Source: Acidimicrobiaceae bacterium
GTDB lineage: Bacteria > Actinomycetota > Acidimicrobiia > Acidimicrobiales > Aldehydirespiratoraceae
NCBI GenBank assembly: GCA_009842325.1
Contig: VYFQ01000016.1
Location: 142,505-206,504 of the forward strand
Reading direction: 5' to 3'
DNA: 64,000 nt
Under the pieces are notes generated by a model, which saw only the letters and a list, made by a program, of their open reading frames with translations, searched no databases and was not told the origin of the DNA. A program made the translations under genes and the position numbers. The stretch's first letter is position 1; every line of letters begins with the position of its first letter. Shown piece after piece: positions 21,561 through 32,153 of the stretch.

Positions 21561-23692
21561 CCGGCCTGGTCGATGCCTTCGGTCTCGCCGCCTTCGCCCT
21601 CGGGTTGCTCAGGCCCGATCTGATCGCCCTCGGTCTCGGACGACTCCCCCACCACGACATCCACCTCGGTCCCAGCCGACACTTCAAGGTTGGGGGGCGG
21701 CGTCTGGGCCAGGATCCGGCCCACGTCCGACGAGCCCGGCTCGACCGGCTCGAACGTCACGATGCCGACGACGAGCCCGTCCCGTTCAATGGTCAGCTTC
21801 CCGGTGTCGAACAGCAGGCCCTGGACGTCGGGTATAGCCACCAGCGGAGGGCCGTCCGAAACGATGATGTAGATCTCCAGGCCGACAGCCACCGGGAACC
21901 CGTGGAGCGGATCGGTCTCAATGATCTCGCCCTCCGGGACGGTGGCCGACGGCTCGCGCCGCTCGGCGACGCGGAACCCCTGGTCGGCCAGAGTCTGGAT
22001 GGCCTGTATCAGTGTCTGGCCCCGCACGTCGGGCACGAAGATCTGCCCCGGTCCCGTGGAGACCGTTATGGTCACCGCCTCACCCAGTGCAAGCTCAGTG
22101 TTCGAGGAGGGCTCCTGCCCCACCACGATGCCCGCCTCGGCCTGGCTGGTGCCCTCGATCACGATGACCTCGTAGCCCGCGCTCCGAAGGATCTCGGTGG
22201 CATCGACGCGGTTGCGGCCCCGAACGGGTGGAACCCTCGGGATCTCGCCCTGGCTGACAGTGAGCGCCACCGTGGCGCCCTCCTCGATCCGTTGGCCCCC
22301 GGGAGGGCTCTGGGCGAACACCGTGTTCTCGGGCACGCCCGTGTTGACCTGGTAGCTGGGCTCCGGCTCCAGACCGGCCGACCTCAGCAGAGCGTCCGCC
22401 TCGCCGTAGCTGAGCCCGGACACGTCGGGCACCTCGATCAGGGCACTGTCGGGGATGGTCGGCTCTGCGGGCCCGTTGTTGTCGCCCAGGCCCAGCGAAT
22501 CGTAGAAGACCCATCCCAGGAAGCCGAGGGCGGCCACGAGGACCACCAGGCCGAAGAACATGAGCACCGTCCGCTTCCAGCCGTCGGATCGGTGGACCTC
22601 CTCGTAGTAATAGGCCGGCGGCACGTACTGGGGCGGAGGCCCCGGCCCCGGCGCGGCGGGCACCTGGGCGCGAGGCCCGGTGGGCGGACCGCCACCGGGC
22701 GGGGGAGCGGTCGCAACCGGGCCGGTGCGCGGCCGGGCTGCTGCCGGGGCCGGCGGCACCTGCGGTCCGGTCGCAGGACGCTCGCCTGTCCGGACCCTGG
22801 GCGACTGGCCGGTCCGGACCCGGGGCGACTGGCCGGTCCGGGTCGGGATGCTGTGGGCGCCGGCCAGGTAGCGCTGAAGATCGGCGCGCAGGTCCTCCGC
22901 CTTGGGGTAGCGGTTGGCCGGATTCTTGGCCAGCAGCTTGAGGATGATGGCCTCGAGGGACTCCACGATGCTCACGCCCAGCAGTGACGGCGCGAGCGGA
23001 CGCTCCTGCACGTGCTTGACGGCCACCGCGGTCGAGGTGTCGGCGGTGAAGGGGGGCTTTCCGACGATCATCTCGTAGAGCACGACCCCGAGCGAGTACA
23101 GGTCACTGCGACCGTCGAGGGCCTTGCCCTGGGCCTGCTCGGGCGAGAAGTAGGTGGCCGTGCCCATGACCGACCCGATATGGGTGAGGTTGTCACCCGT
23201 CCTGCGGGCCAGGGCGGTGGCTATACCGAAGTCGGCCACCTTCACTTGGCCGTCGTCGCTGACGATGATGTTGCCGAGCTTGATGTCGCGGTGCACGAGC
23301 CCGGCGTTGTGGGCGTTGCTGAGCGCTTCGGCCACGTCGGCCGCGATCTCTGCGGCCCGGTCCGGGCTGAGACGCCCGGTGGAGCGCATCACGTCGGCCA
23401 TGCTGCGGCCCACGACGTATTCCATGACGATGTAGTAGGTGCCCTGCTCCTGACCCCAGTCGTAGATGCCGACGATGTTGGGGTGGTTCAGGTTGGCCGC
23501 GGCCTTCGCCTCCCGGCGGAAGCGCTCGACGAAGCTCGGATCATTGGCGAACTCCGGGAACAGGACCTTCACCGCCACCTGCCGGTCGAGCGACGCGTCC
23601 CGGGCCAGGTAGACATCGGCCATCCCGCCGCGCGCGATGCGGCGGAGCAACTCGTAGCGACCGTTGAAGACGGTCAGGCCCTCATCTGACAC
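21557..23692 (-). CDS. pknB: PASTA-domain serine/threonine protein kinase (PknB-like)
   Basis: 711 residues. Kinase domain ~12-275: Gly loop RIARGGMADVYLA, Lys in QVAVKVLF, catalytic HRDIKLGNII, DFG in KVADFGIA. A Pro/Gly/Arg linker with an RTGQSPRV repeat leads to one membrane helix at ~377-400 (LMFFGLVVLVAALGFLGWVF). Four extracellular PASTA repeats follow (IEVPDVSGLSYGEAD, PPVRGRNRVDATEIL, IFVPDVRGQTLIQAI, VAIPDVQGLLFDTG), then an acidic tail. PASTA kinases sense peptidoglycan fragments or lipid II and control growth and division. The phosphatase partner is next door at 23765. Confidence 0.96.
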   Translation of the reverse strand: MSDEGLTVFNGRYELLRRIARGGMADVYLARDASLDRQVAVKVLFPEFANDPSFVERFRREAKAAANLNHPNIVGIYDWGQEQGTYYIVMEYVVGRSMADVMRSTGRLSPDRAAEIAADVAEALSNAHNAGLVHRDIKLGNIIVSDDGQVKVADFGIATALARRTGDNLTHIGSVMGTATYFSPEQAQGKALDGRSDLYSLGVVLYEMIVGKPPFTADTSTAVAVKHVQERPLAPSLLGVSIVESLEAIILKLLAKNPANRYPKAEDLRADLQRYLAGAHSIPTRTGQSPRVRTGQSPRVRTGERPATGPQVPPAPAAARPRTGPVATAPPPGGGPPTGPRAQVPAAPGPGPPPQYVPPAYYYEEVHRSDGWKRTVLMFFGLVVLVAALGFLGWVFYDSLGLGDNNGPAEPTIPDSALIEVPDVSGLSYGEADALLRSAGLEPEPSYQVNTGVPENTVFAQSPPGGQRIEEGATVALTVSQGEIPRVPPVRGRNRVDATEILRSAGYEVIVIEGTSQAEAGIVVGQEPSSNTELALGEAVTITVSTGPGQIFVPDVRGQTLIQAIQTLADQGFRVAERREPSATVPEGEIIETDPLHGFPVAVGLEIYIIVSDGPPLVAIPDVQGLLFDTGKLTIERDGLVVGIVTFEPVEPGSSDVGRILAQTPPPNLEVSAGTEVDVVVGESSETEGDQIGPEQPEGEGGETEGIDQAG
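22789..22836. repeat. 24-bp tandem repeat inside pknB linker
   Basis: Two 24-base units (22789-22812 and 22813-22836, starting GTCCGGACCC) differ at one base, with the start of a third copy after. They encode the repeated RTGQSPRV linker between the kinase and membrane helix. Likely replication slippage in a disordered region. Confidence 0.75.
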
Positions 23693-23764
23693 CGTCAGCC
23701 ATTGTAACGGGCGGCCCTAAGCCGGGATCAGAGCCGTGAATCGCGCGGCTGACCGGCGCCGCGA

Positions 23765-24550
23765 TCAGGTCAGCACGGCGGGCTGGAACGTCACAATGAG
23801 CTGGCCCGAACCGTCAGGCTGGAGTCCGGGGTCACCCACGACGTCGACGACCACCGCGGTGACGTTGTCGCGGCCGTGACCCGGCCGCACTGCTCGCTCC
23901 ACCAGGCTGCCGGCTGCGGCTCCAGCGTCCTCGACGGATCGCAGGATCTCAGCGATCTCGAAGTCGGGTACCTCGTTGGTCAGCCCGTCGCTGCAGAGCA
24001 GGAAGCGGGTCCCCTCCACAGCCGCCAGCTCCCAGCCGTCGACGTGCACCCGGCGCTCGAACCCGACGGCCCGGGTGAGAGTGTGGCGGTCGGCGTGGGT
24101 GGCCGCCTCAGCCTCGGAGATTACGCCGTCGCGGACGAGATTCTCGGAGATCGTGTGGTCGATGGTGATGCGGCTGAAGCCGTCCGGGGTGAGCACGTAC
24201 AGCCGGGAGTCGCCGACGTTGCACGCCGCCAGCATGGGCCGATCCTCGGCGCCATTGATTCCGGCCAGTACGCACAGGGTCGTTGACATCTCGAACAGGC
24301 TCGGATCGTCCCTGGCCGCTTCCAGGATGGCGATGTTGGCCGAGCCCACCAGCGCAATCAGCTGGGCCAGCGAGTCGACGCCCGTGTCACGGGAGAGGAC
24401 GTCGGTGGCTATGCCCGCCGCGGTGCCCCCTCCCGCGTGGCCTCCCAGCCCGTCCGCCACCGCAAAGACGTCACCGCCGGCGAGGTAACGATCCTGATTC
24501 TCGTGGCGGTGCAGGCCCACATGGGTGGCAGCCCCGTAATCCAGGCGCAC
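23765..24550 (-). CDS. pstP: PP2C-family serine/threonine phosphatase (PstP-like)
   Basis: 261 residues. PP2C motifs with metal-binding aspartates: HENQDRYLAG, VFAVADGLGGHAGG, LLCSDGLTNEVPD and GHGRDNVTAVVVDV. It lacks the membrane helix and extracellular part of mycobacterial PstP, so it appears cytosolic. It lies 72 bases upstream of pknB on the same strand and probably reverses PknB phosphorylation. In mycobacteria rodA, pbpA and pknA lie between these two genes; here they are absent. Confidence 0.92.
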   Translation of the reverse strand: MRLDYGAATHVGLHRHENQDRYLAGGDVFAVADGLGGHAGGGTAAGIATDVLSRDTGVDSLAQLIALVGSANIAILEAARDDPSLFEMSTTLCVLAGINGAEDRPMLAACNVGDSRLYVLTPDGFSRITIDHTISENLVRDGVISEAEAATHADRHTLTRAVGFERRVHVDGWELAAVEGTRFLLCSDGLTNEVPDFEIAEILRSVEDAGAAAGSLVERAVRPGHGRDNVTAVVVDVVGDPGLQPDGSGQLIVTFQPAVLT

Positions 24551-24668
24551 TCCGGCGATGCTAACGGCCCTCGTCAGCCGGACTCGGGACCGCCCTTGCA
24601 GGCAGGCGATTCGTTGAGCGGGCCGCTAGCCTCGTGTGCCCGGTCCGCCCGCGGTGGGTCGGGGCCAC

Positions 24669-24753
<85 letters not shown>

Positions 24754-24758
24754 CATCA

Positions 24759-26297
24759 TCACACAAGTGGACCCGTTGCGGCCTCCACTGCCGGCACCAG
24801 CGCCTCGTCCATGAGCATCTCCTCGGCCGCGGCCAACTCGGGCGACAGCCATCGGTCCGGCCCCGGACCGGGTACCCGGGTCCGCAGCAGTCCGACAGCC
24901 GCTGCTGTCCCCGCCGCGGCCTGAAGGGGGGCGCGCAATTCGATGCCGCGGGCGGCCGCGACCCACTCGACGGCCAGGATGCGGCGCAGGTTGGCGATGA
25001 CCCGGCGCAGCTTGCGGGCCGCGCCCCAGCCCATCGACACATGGTCCTCCTGCATGGCTGAGGTGGGCAGCGAATCCACCGAGGCCGGAGCGGCCAGGCG
25101 CCGGTTCTCGGCGCACAGGGCGGCCGCGGTGTACTGGCCGATCATCAGGCCGCTGTCCACGCCCGGATCGTCGGCCAGGAACGGAGGCAGACCGTGGGAC
25201 CGGCCGGCGTCGAGCAGCCGGTCGATGCGGCGCTCGGCTACGGCGCCGACCTCGGCCGCGGCGATGGCCAGATAGTCGGCCGCCAATGCGACCGGCGCAC
25301 CGTGGAAGTTCCCGCACGACTCGACGCGGCCGTCGGGCAGCACCATCGGGTTGTCGATGGCCGAACCCAGTTCCCGGTCTGTCGCCGCGGCCACGAAATC
25401 GAGGGTGTCGCGGGCTGCACCGTGAACCTGGGGAGTGCACCTGATGGAGTAGGCGTCCTGCACCCGGTCGTCGTCAACCCGGTGGCTGGCGACGATGGGC
25501 GAGTCGTCCAGCACGGCCCGGAGGTTGGCCGCGCTGGCCTGCTGGCCGGGATGGGGACGCAGCGCCACCAGATCGGCCGCGAAGGCCCGGTCGGTGGCCA
25601 GCAGCGCCTCGACGCTGCAGGCCGCCACGATGTCGGCGACGGTCATGAGCTGCCTGGCGTCGTGGACCGCTAGGCACAGCGTCCCCAGGATCCCGTCGGT
25701 GCCGTTGGTGAGGGCCAGGCCCTCCTTGGCCGCCAGTTCCAAGGGTTCCAGGGGCTCGAAGCCCGCTTGGGCCAGGGCCGCGGCTGCCGCGGTCGTTCCC
25801 CCGCCACCGGCCAGCACCTCCCCCTCTCCGATCAGCACGAGCGCGGCATGGGCCAGGGGCGCGAGATCGCCACTGGCCCCGAGGGAGCCGTGCTCGGGCA
25901 CCGCCGGCACCACGCCCGCGTTGAGCAGGCGCACCAGGCCCTCGGCGACCTGCGGTCTGGCCCCCGACGCCCCCAGGGCGAGCGTGCGGGCCCGCAGGAA
26001 CATCATGGCCCTGACCACCTCGGCCTCCACCGGGGGGCCCATGCCGGCCGCGTGAGATCTGATCAGGGACTGCTGGAGCACGGCCCGGCGTTCGGCGGGT
26101 ACAACCGTGTTGGCCAGGGCCCCGAAGCCGGTGGAGATCCCGTAGGCGGGCTCCCCCTCGGTCAGCCTCTCGACGACACTTCGAGCCGCGACCATGCGCT
26201 CCATGGCGGCATCACTGAGCCTGACCTGCTCGCCGCTGCGGGCGACGGCGACGACGTCGGCGACCGTGACACCCGCGCCGTCGAGCTCGACGGTCAC
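24759..26297 (-). CDS. hutH: Histidine ammonia-lyase
   Basis: 512 residues. First step of histidine use: removal of ammonia to give urocanate. The MIO prosthetic group forms from Ala141-Ser142-Gly143 in HGSLGASGDLAPLAH. GISTGFGALANT and MQEDHVSMGWGAARKL are further signatures. The GTG start overlaps the regulator's stop by four bases (GTGA), so both are one transcript, divergent from the rest of the hut genes. Confidence 0.97.
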   Translation of the reverse strand: MTVELDGAGVTVADVVAVARSGEQVRLSDAAMERMVAARSVVERLTEGEPAYGISTGFGALANTVVPAERRAVLQQSLIRSHAAGMGPPVEAEVVRAMMFLRARTLALGASGARPQVAEGLVRLLNAGVVPAVPEHGSLGASGDLAPLAHAALVLIGEGEVLAGGGGTTAAAAALAQAGFEPLEPLELAAKEGLALTNGTDGILGTLCLAVHDARQLMTVADIVAACSVEALLATDRAFAADLVALRPHPGQQASAANLRAVLDDSPIVASHRVDDDRVQDAYSIRCTPQVHGAARDTLDFVAAATDRELGSAIDNPMVLPDGRVESCGNFHGAPVALAADYLAIAAAEVGAVAERRIDRLLDAGRSHGLPPFLADDPGVDSGLMIGQYTAAALCAENRRLAAPASVDSLPTSAMQEDHVSMGWGAARKLRRVIANLRRILAVEWVAAARGIELRAPLQAAAGTAAAVGLLRTRVPGPGPDRWLSPELAAAEEMLMDEALVPAVEAATGPLV

Positions 26298-27034
26298 GCC
26301 AGGGCCACCTCTTGTTGCCCGGACAGGCCCTGAGATGTCGCCACGGCTGCGTCCACCACCGCGGCGGCCGCGGCCTGGAGGCGGCCGCCGGCAAGCCGGT
26401 CGGCCGGGCCCAGCACCGACAGGGCCGCGATCGGGCCCGCCGGACCGTGGACCGGCGCGCAGACCGCGGTCACGTCGGGCTCGATGGCTCCGGTGTTGAA
26501 GATGGGTGCGGGGCGCGTGCCCGGCGCCGGCGCAGCGGCGGACAGGGCCTCGCCGACGGCTGTGCCGCCGACTGGGACCGACCGGCCCACCCAGCCGACG
26601 TGGCGGATGGCCCGGTGGCCCTCGACGGTGTCGATATAGACCGCCTCATCGCCGTCGCGCACGGCCAGGTAGGCGGACTCCTCGGTGGCCTCGACCAGGC
26701 GCTCGAGTTCGGGACGGGCTGCTGCGGTCAGCCGGGCGTAGGGACCCGATTGCAGCGAGGCCAGTGCGGTGCGCACGAACGAGGGCCCGACGGAATAGGT
26801 CCCGACGCCGTCCCGGACGAGATAGCCCCGATCAGTCAGGACCCGCAGGTGGCGCAGAGCCGTGCTGGCCGGCATGCCCGTTCGGGTCGCGGCCGCTGTG
26901 AGGCTGAGCGCGCCCTCGGTGATCACGGTGTCCAGCAGATCCAGCACCCGCCCCGCGGAGCGCGACCTGTGCAGCGGGGAAGCGGGCCGGTCCGCAGTCG
27001 GTTGGTTTTCAGTTTGTGAAACTTCTTGCTGCAT
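26294..27034 (-). CDS. IclR-family transcriptional regulator of histidine use
   Basis: 246 residues. N-terminal winged helix (RVLDLLDTVITEGALSL, STALRHLRVLTDRGYLVRD) and C-terminal IclR ligand domain (SAYLAVRDGDEAVYIDTVEG, VPVGGTAVGEAL). It lies between hutH and the divergent hutU operon and is co-transcribed with hutH, so it very likely controls the hut genes, perhaps with urocanate as ligand (inference). Its ATG lies in a TATTG-N3-CAATA palindrome that could be its own operator. Confidence 0.9.
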   Translation of the reverse strand: MQQEVSQTENQPTADRPASPLHRSRSAGRVLDLLDTVITEGALSLTAAATRTGMPASTALRHLRVLTDRGYLVRDGVGTYSVGPSFVRTALASLQSGPYARLTAAARPELERLVEATEESAYLAVRDGDEAVYIDTVEGHRAIRHVGWVGRSVPVGGTAVGEALSAAAPAPGTRPAPIFNTGAIEPDVTAVCAPVHGPAGPIAALSVLGPADRLAGGRLQAAAAAVVDAAVATSQGLSGQQEVALA

Positions 27035-27065
27035 ATTGACACAATAGGCGGAGAGCCGGTACCGT
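27034..27065. promoter_or_regulatory. Candidate hutU promoter with palindromic operator
   Basis: TATTG-ACA-CAATA (27034-27046) is a perfect inverted repeat. It contains TTGACA (27036-27041), a consensus -35 box for the plus strand, with TACCGT 18 bases downstream as a weak -10. A regulator bound here would block hutU transcription and also sit on the regulator's own start codon. Confidence 0.5.
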
Positions 27066-27102
27066 GCAACCGACGACCCGCCTCTACCGGACGAGGTTCA
27101 CG

Positions 27103-28791
<1,689 letters not shown>

Positions 28792-28816
28792 CCGCTGCGG
28801 CGCGACAGGTGAGCCG

Positions 28817-29386
28817 ATGACCGTGCGGGACATCCTCTCGATCGGCCACCCGACCCTGCGAACCCCGGCTGCAGCGGTGCCGGTGGCCGAGATCGTCGGC
28901 GAGCGCGTGCAGGGCATCGTCGACGACCTCATCGACACGATGCACCACGCCAACGGCGCCGGGCTGGCCGCCAACCAGATCGGCGAGACGGACCGGATCG
29001 TCGTCCTCGAGGTGAACGGCAACCCCCGCTATCCCTACAAGCCGCCCATCCCTCTGACGGTGGCCATCAACCCTGAACTGGAGGTACTCGACGACGAGAC
29101 CGTGGTCATCAACGAGGGCTGCCTGTCGGTGCCGCTGCGGGGCGACGTGGTCCGCTCGGTCAACCTCCGGGTCCGCTACCTCGACCGTCACGGCATCGAG
29201 AACCGCGTCGAGGCCCGGGGCCTGACCGCGGGCACCTGGCAGCACGAGTGCGACCACCTCGACGGGATCCTCATCACCGACCGGGCCGACCCGGCCACCC
29301 TGAGCACCTGGGACGAGTTCGAGCGGCACCACCGCGACGCGTTCATCGAGCGGATCTCGAAGTTCACCGAACTGGTCGGATCATGA
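28817..29386 (+). CDS. Peptide-deformylase-like metalloenzyme in the hut operon
   Basis: 189 residues. All three peptide deformylase motifs are intact: GAGLAANQIG (motif 1), EGCLSVP (motif 2, metal Cys) and QHECDHLDG (motif 3, HExxH). The family removes formyl groups from N-formyl-methionine. It begins 25 bases after hutU and precedes hutF. HutF makes N-formyl-glutamate, and the usual next enzyme, N-formylglutamate deformylase HutG, is not seen. The protein is therefore a candidate for a deformylase recruited to N-formyl-glutamate. It may instead be a plain peptide deformylase. The ATG at 28817 has GGTGAG close upstream. Confidence 0.92.
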   Translation: MTVRDILSIGHPTLRTPAAAVPVAEIVGERVQGIVDDLIDTMHHANGAGLAANQIGETDRIVVLEVNGNPRYPYKPPIPLTVAINPELEVLDDETVVINEGCLSVPLRGDVVRSVNLRVRYLDRHGIENRVEARGLTAGTWQHECDHLDGILITDRADPATLSTWDEFERHHRDAFIERISKFTELVGS

Positions 29387-29413
29387 CAGTGCAGAACGTC
29401 AACGGACTCCTCG

Positions 29414-29469
29414 GCCGAACTTCTGTCAAGAAACCACCGCACAGGTGGGAAAATCGACAGAAGTTCGGC
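29414..29469. repeat. 14-bp inverted repeat with nested hairpin, inside hut operon
   Basis: GCCGAACTTCTGTC (29414-29427) pairs perfectly with GACAGAAGTTCGGC (29456-29469). The 28-base loop holds a second stem, CCACC-GCACA-GGTGG (29434-29448). It fills the 136-base gap between the deformylase-like gene and hutF. It may act as an RNA stability or attenuation element, or be a small mobile repeat. Confidence 0.65.
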
Positions 29470-29522
29470 GAGAACCCCTTCGCGCGGCCTCCAACGGCTC
29501 AGAACACCGGCGAGCCGCAAGC

Positions 29523-30953
29523 ATGACGGCCCGGTACTGGTGCGAGTTGGCGTGGCTGGGAGGACCCCGAGTTGAGCCGGGTGTCGTGATCGAAGTAGAG
29601 GGAGACCGCATCGCCGGCGTGGCTGCCGGGGTGCGCACCCGCCCTGAGGACGCCGTGCCCCTGGCGGGCCTCACCCTGCCGGCGCTGGCCAACGCCCACA
29701 GCCACGCGTTCCACCGGGCCCTGAGGGGCCGGACCCACTGCGGGCGGGGCAACTTCTGGACCTGGCGCGACCTCATGTACCGGGTGGCGGCCCGCCTCGA
29801 CCCCGACAACTACTACCGGCTGGCCCGGGCGGTGTTCGCCGAGATGGTGCTGACCGGCATCGGCGTCGTCGGCGAGTTCCACTACGTCCACCACCGACCC
29901 GGGGGCGATAGCTACGACGATCCCAACGCGATGGGCGCCGCGGTGGTCGCCGCGGCCCGCGACGCCGGCGTCCGGCTGACCCTGCTCGACACTCTCTACC
30001 TACACGGCGGCCTGGACACCGGCTCGACCCGCGGCCACAACCAGCGGACACCCGACCCAACCCACGGCTACAGCCCGCGCACACCCGGCTTGGCCAGCGG
30101 CTACAGCCCGCTGAGACCCGAGCAGGCCCGGTTCAGCGACGGCAGCGCCGAGCGCTGGGCCAAGCGGGTCGACGGCCTGGCCTCAGCCGTCTCCGGGCCA
30201 GCGGTGAGGGTGGGCGCGGCGGTGCACTCGGTGCGGGCCGTCGATCCGGCGTCCATCAAGGTGGCCGTCGAGTGGGCCCGGGACGGGGACGCGCCGCTGC
30301 ACTTCCACGCCTCCGAGCAGCCCGCCGAGAACGAGCAGTGCCTCGCCGTGCACGGCCGGACCCCCGTAGAGGTGATCGCGCAGGCCGGAGGGCTGGGTCC
30401 CGGCACGACCCTGGTCCACGCCACCCACGTCACCGAGCACGACCTCGCCCTCATCGGCGAGGCGGGAGCCCACTGCTGCTTCTGCCCGACTACCGAGCAC
30501 GATCTCGCCGACGGGGTGGGGCCGGCCGAGGCGCTGGCCCGGACCGGCGCCCGGCTGTGCGTGGGCTCGGATTCGCACGCTGTGATCGACCTGTTCGAGG
30601 AGGTCAGAGTGGTTGAGCTCGATCAACGGGCCGCCTCCGGCGGCCGGGGCGTGTTCGGGGTGGAGGAGCTGGCCGCCATGGCCACCGTCGCCGGCTACCG
30701 GTCCCTGGGCTGGCCCGACGGGGGCACCCTGGAGGCGGGCGCGCTGGCCGACTTCGCCACCGTCGGCCTCGACTCGGTCCGCCTGGCCGGCATCGACGAC
30801 GACAGCACGCTGGCTGCGGTGGTCTTCGCGGCGACCGCCGCCGACGTCCGCCACCTGGTGGTGGGCGGCAGGGCGATCGTGCGCGGCGGAGCCCACACAT
30901 CCATCAACGCAGCCCCGGAGTTGCGAGCCGCGATTCGTGAGGTCGTGTCGTGA
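29523..30953 (+). CDS. hutF: Formimidoylglutamate deiminase
   Basis: 476 residues, amidohydrolase superfamily. It converts N-formimidoyl-glutamate to N-formyl-glutamate and ammonia. Metal and substrate motifs: [45 protein letters not shown] and [17 protein letters not shown] proline-rich insertion around residues 165-205 holds about three imperfect 11-residue units ([16 protein letters not shown]) where relatives are usually short. The ATG at 29523 gives the expected N-terminus. Its stop overlaps the hutI GTG by four bases. Confidence 0.93.
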   Translation: MTARYWCELAWLGGPRVEPGVVIEVEGDRIAGVAAGVRTRPEDAVPLAGLTLPALANAHSHAFHRALRGRTHCGRGNFWTWRDLMYRVAARLDPDNYYRLARAVFAEMVLTGIGVVGEFHYVHHRPGGDSYDDPNAMGAAVVAAARDAGVRLTLLDTLYLHGGLDTGSTRGHNQRTPDPTHGYSPRTPGLASGYSPLRPEQARFSDGSAERWAKRVDGLASAVSGPAVRVGAAVHSVRAVDPASIKVAVEWARDGDAPLHFHASEQPAENEQCLAVHGRTPVEVIAQAGGLGPGTTLVHATHVTEHDLALIGEAGAHCCFCPTTEHDLADGVGPAEALARTGARLCVGSDSHAVIDLFEEVRVVELDQRAASGGRGVFGVEELAAMATVAGYRSLGWPDGGTLEAGALADFATVGLDSVRLAGIDDDSTLAAVVFAATAADVRHLVVGGRAIVRGGAHTSINAAPELRAAIREVVS

Positions 30954-32131
30954 CGACGCTGGTGATCGACAACATCGGCGAGTTGGTCACCAACGACCCC
31001 TCGCTGGGGGACGGCCCGCTCGGGGTGGTCGCCGGCGCGTCCGTCGTCGTGGACGGCGAAACCGTGGTGGCGGTGGGTCCGGCCGGGGCCGCCGCCGATG
31101 AGCGCCTCGACGCGGGCGGCCGGTGCATGCTGCCCGGGTTCGTGGACTCCCACACCCACCTGGTCTTCGCGGGCGACCGGGCCGAGGAGTTCAGCCGGCG
31201 AATGGCCGGGGAGCCCTACGACGGGGGCGGCATCCGGGTCACGACCGACGCCACCCGCACCACCGGCCGAGCGGGGCTCGAAGCCGCGCTCGACGGGCGC
31301 CTGGCCGAGGTGCACCGGGCCGGCAGCACCACGGTGGAGATCAAGACGGGATACGGGCTGTCGGTGGACTCCGAGGCCGAGCTGGCCTCGCTGGCCGCCG
31401 AGGCCACCCCAGAGGCCACCTTTCTGGGCGCCCACCTGGTGCCCGGCGAGTACCAGGGGCGCGCCGACGACTACGTCGAGCTGGTGTGCGGTCCGATGCT
31501 CGACGCGGTCCGCGGTCATGTCCGCTGGATCGACGTGTTCTGCGAGACCGGCGCCTTCGACGCCGACCAGTCCCGGGCCGTGCTCACCGCCGGCCGGGAT
31601 GCAGGGCTGGGCCTGCGGCTCCACGCCAACCAGCTCGGCCACGGGCCGGGGGTGCAACTCGGGGTGGAGATGGGCTGCGCGTCCGTGGACCACTGCACCT
31701 ACCTCTCGGACGACGACATCGAGGCCCTGGCATCCAGCGACACCGTGGCCACGTTCCTGCCGGCCACCGACTTCTCGACCCGCCAGCCCTACCCCGACGC
31801 CCGGCGGGCCATAGACGCAGGCGTCCGGGTGGCCATCGCCTCGAACTGCAACCCCGGATCGAGCTACACGAGCTCGCTGTCGTTCTGCATGGCGCTGGCC
31901 GTGCGCGACATGGGCATGACCATCGACGAGGCCGTGGCCGCGGTCACCACAGGCGGCGCGGCCGCGCTGCGCCGCAGCGACGTGGGCCGCATCGTGCCCA
32001 GCGGCCCGGCCCACATGACGATCCTCGACGCGCCCAGCCGGCACCACCTCGCCTACCGGCCGGGCGTCCCATTGATCTGGCGGACCCTGGGGGCCGACTA
32101 CCGGCTCCAGCCCGCCGGCGACCAGACTTGA
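30950..32131 (+). CDS. hutI: Imidazolonepropionase
   Basis: 393 residues. Third step of histidine use: opens imidazolonepropionate to formimidoyl-glutamate. Amidohydrolase metal motif [17 protein letters not shown], then [24 protein letters not shown] and the [17 protein letters not shown] stretch. The GTG start overlaps the end of hutF (GTGA), giving coupled translation. Confidence 0.96.
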   Translation: MTTLVIDNIGELVTNDPSLGDGPLGVVAGASVVVDGETVVAVGPAGAAADERLDAGGRCMLPGFVDSHTHLVFAGDRAEEFSRRMAGEPYDGGGIRVTTDATRTTGRAGLEAALDGRLAEVHRAGSTTVEIKTGYGLSVDSEAELASLAAEATPEATFLGAHLVPGEYQGRADDYVELVCGPMLDAVRGHVRWIDVFCETGAFDADQSRAVLTAGRDAGLGLRLHANQLGHGPGVQLGVEMGCASVDHCTYLSDDDIEALASSDTVATFLPATDFSTRQPYPDARRAIDAGVRVAIASNCNPGSSYTSSLSFCMALAVRDMGMTIDEAVAAVTTGGAAALRRSDVGRIVPSGPAHMTILDAPSRHHLAYRPGVPLIWRTLGADYRLQPAGDQT

Positions 32132-32153
32132 ACCCGAATCCCAAGGAGAACCG

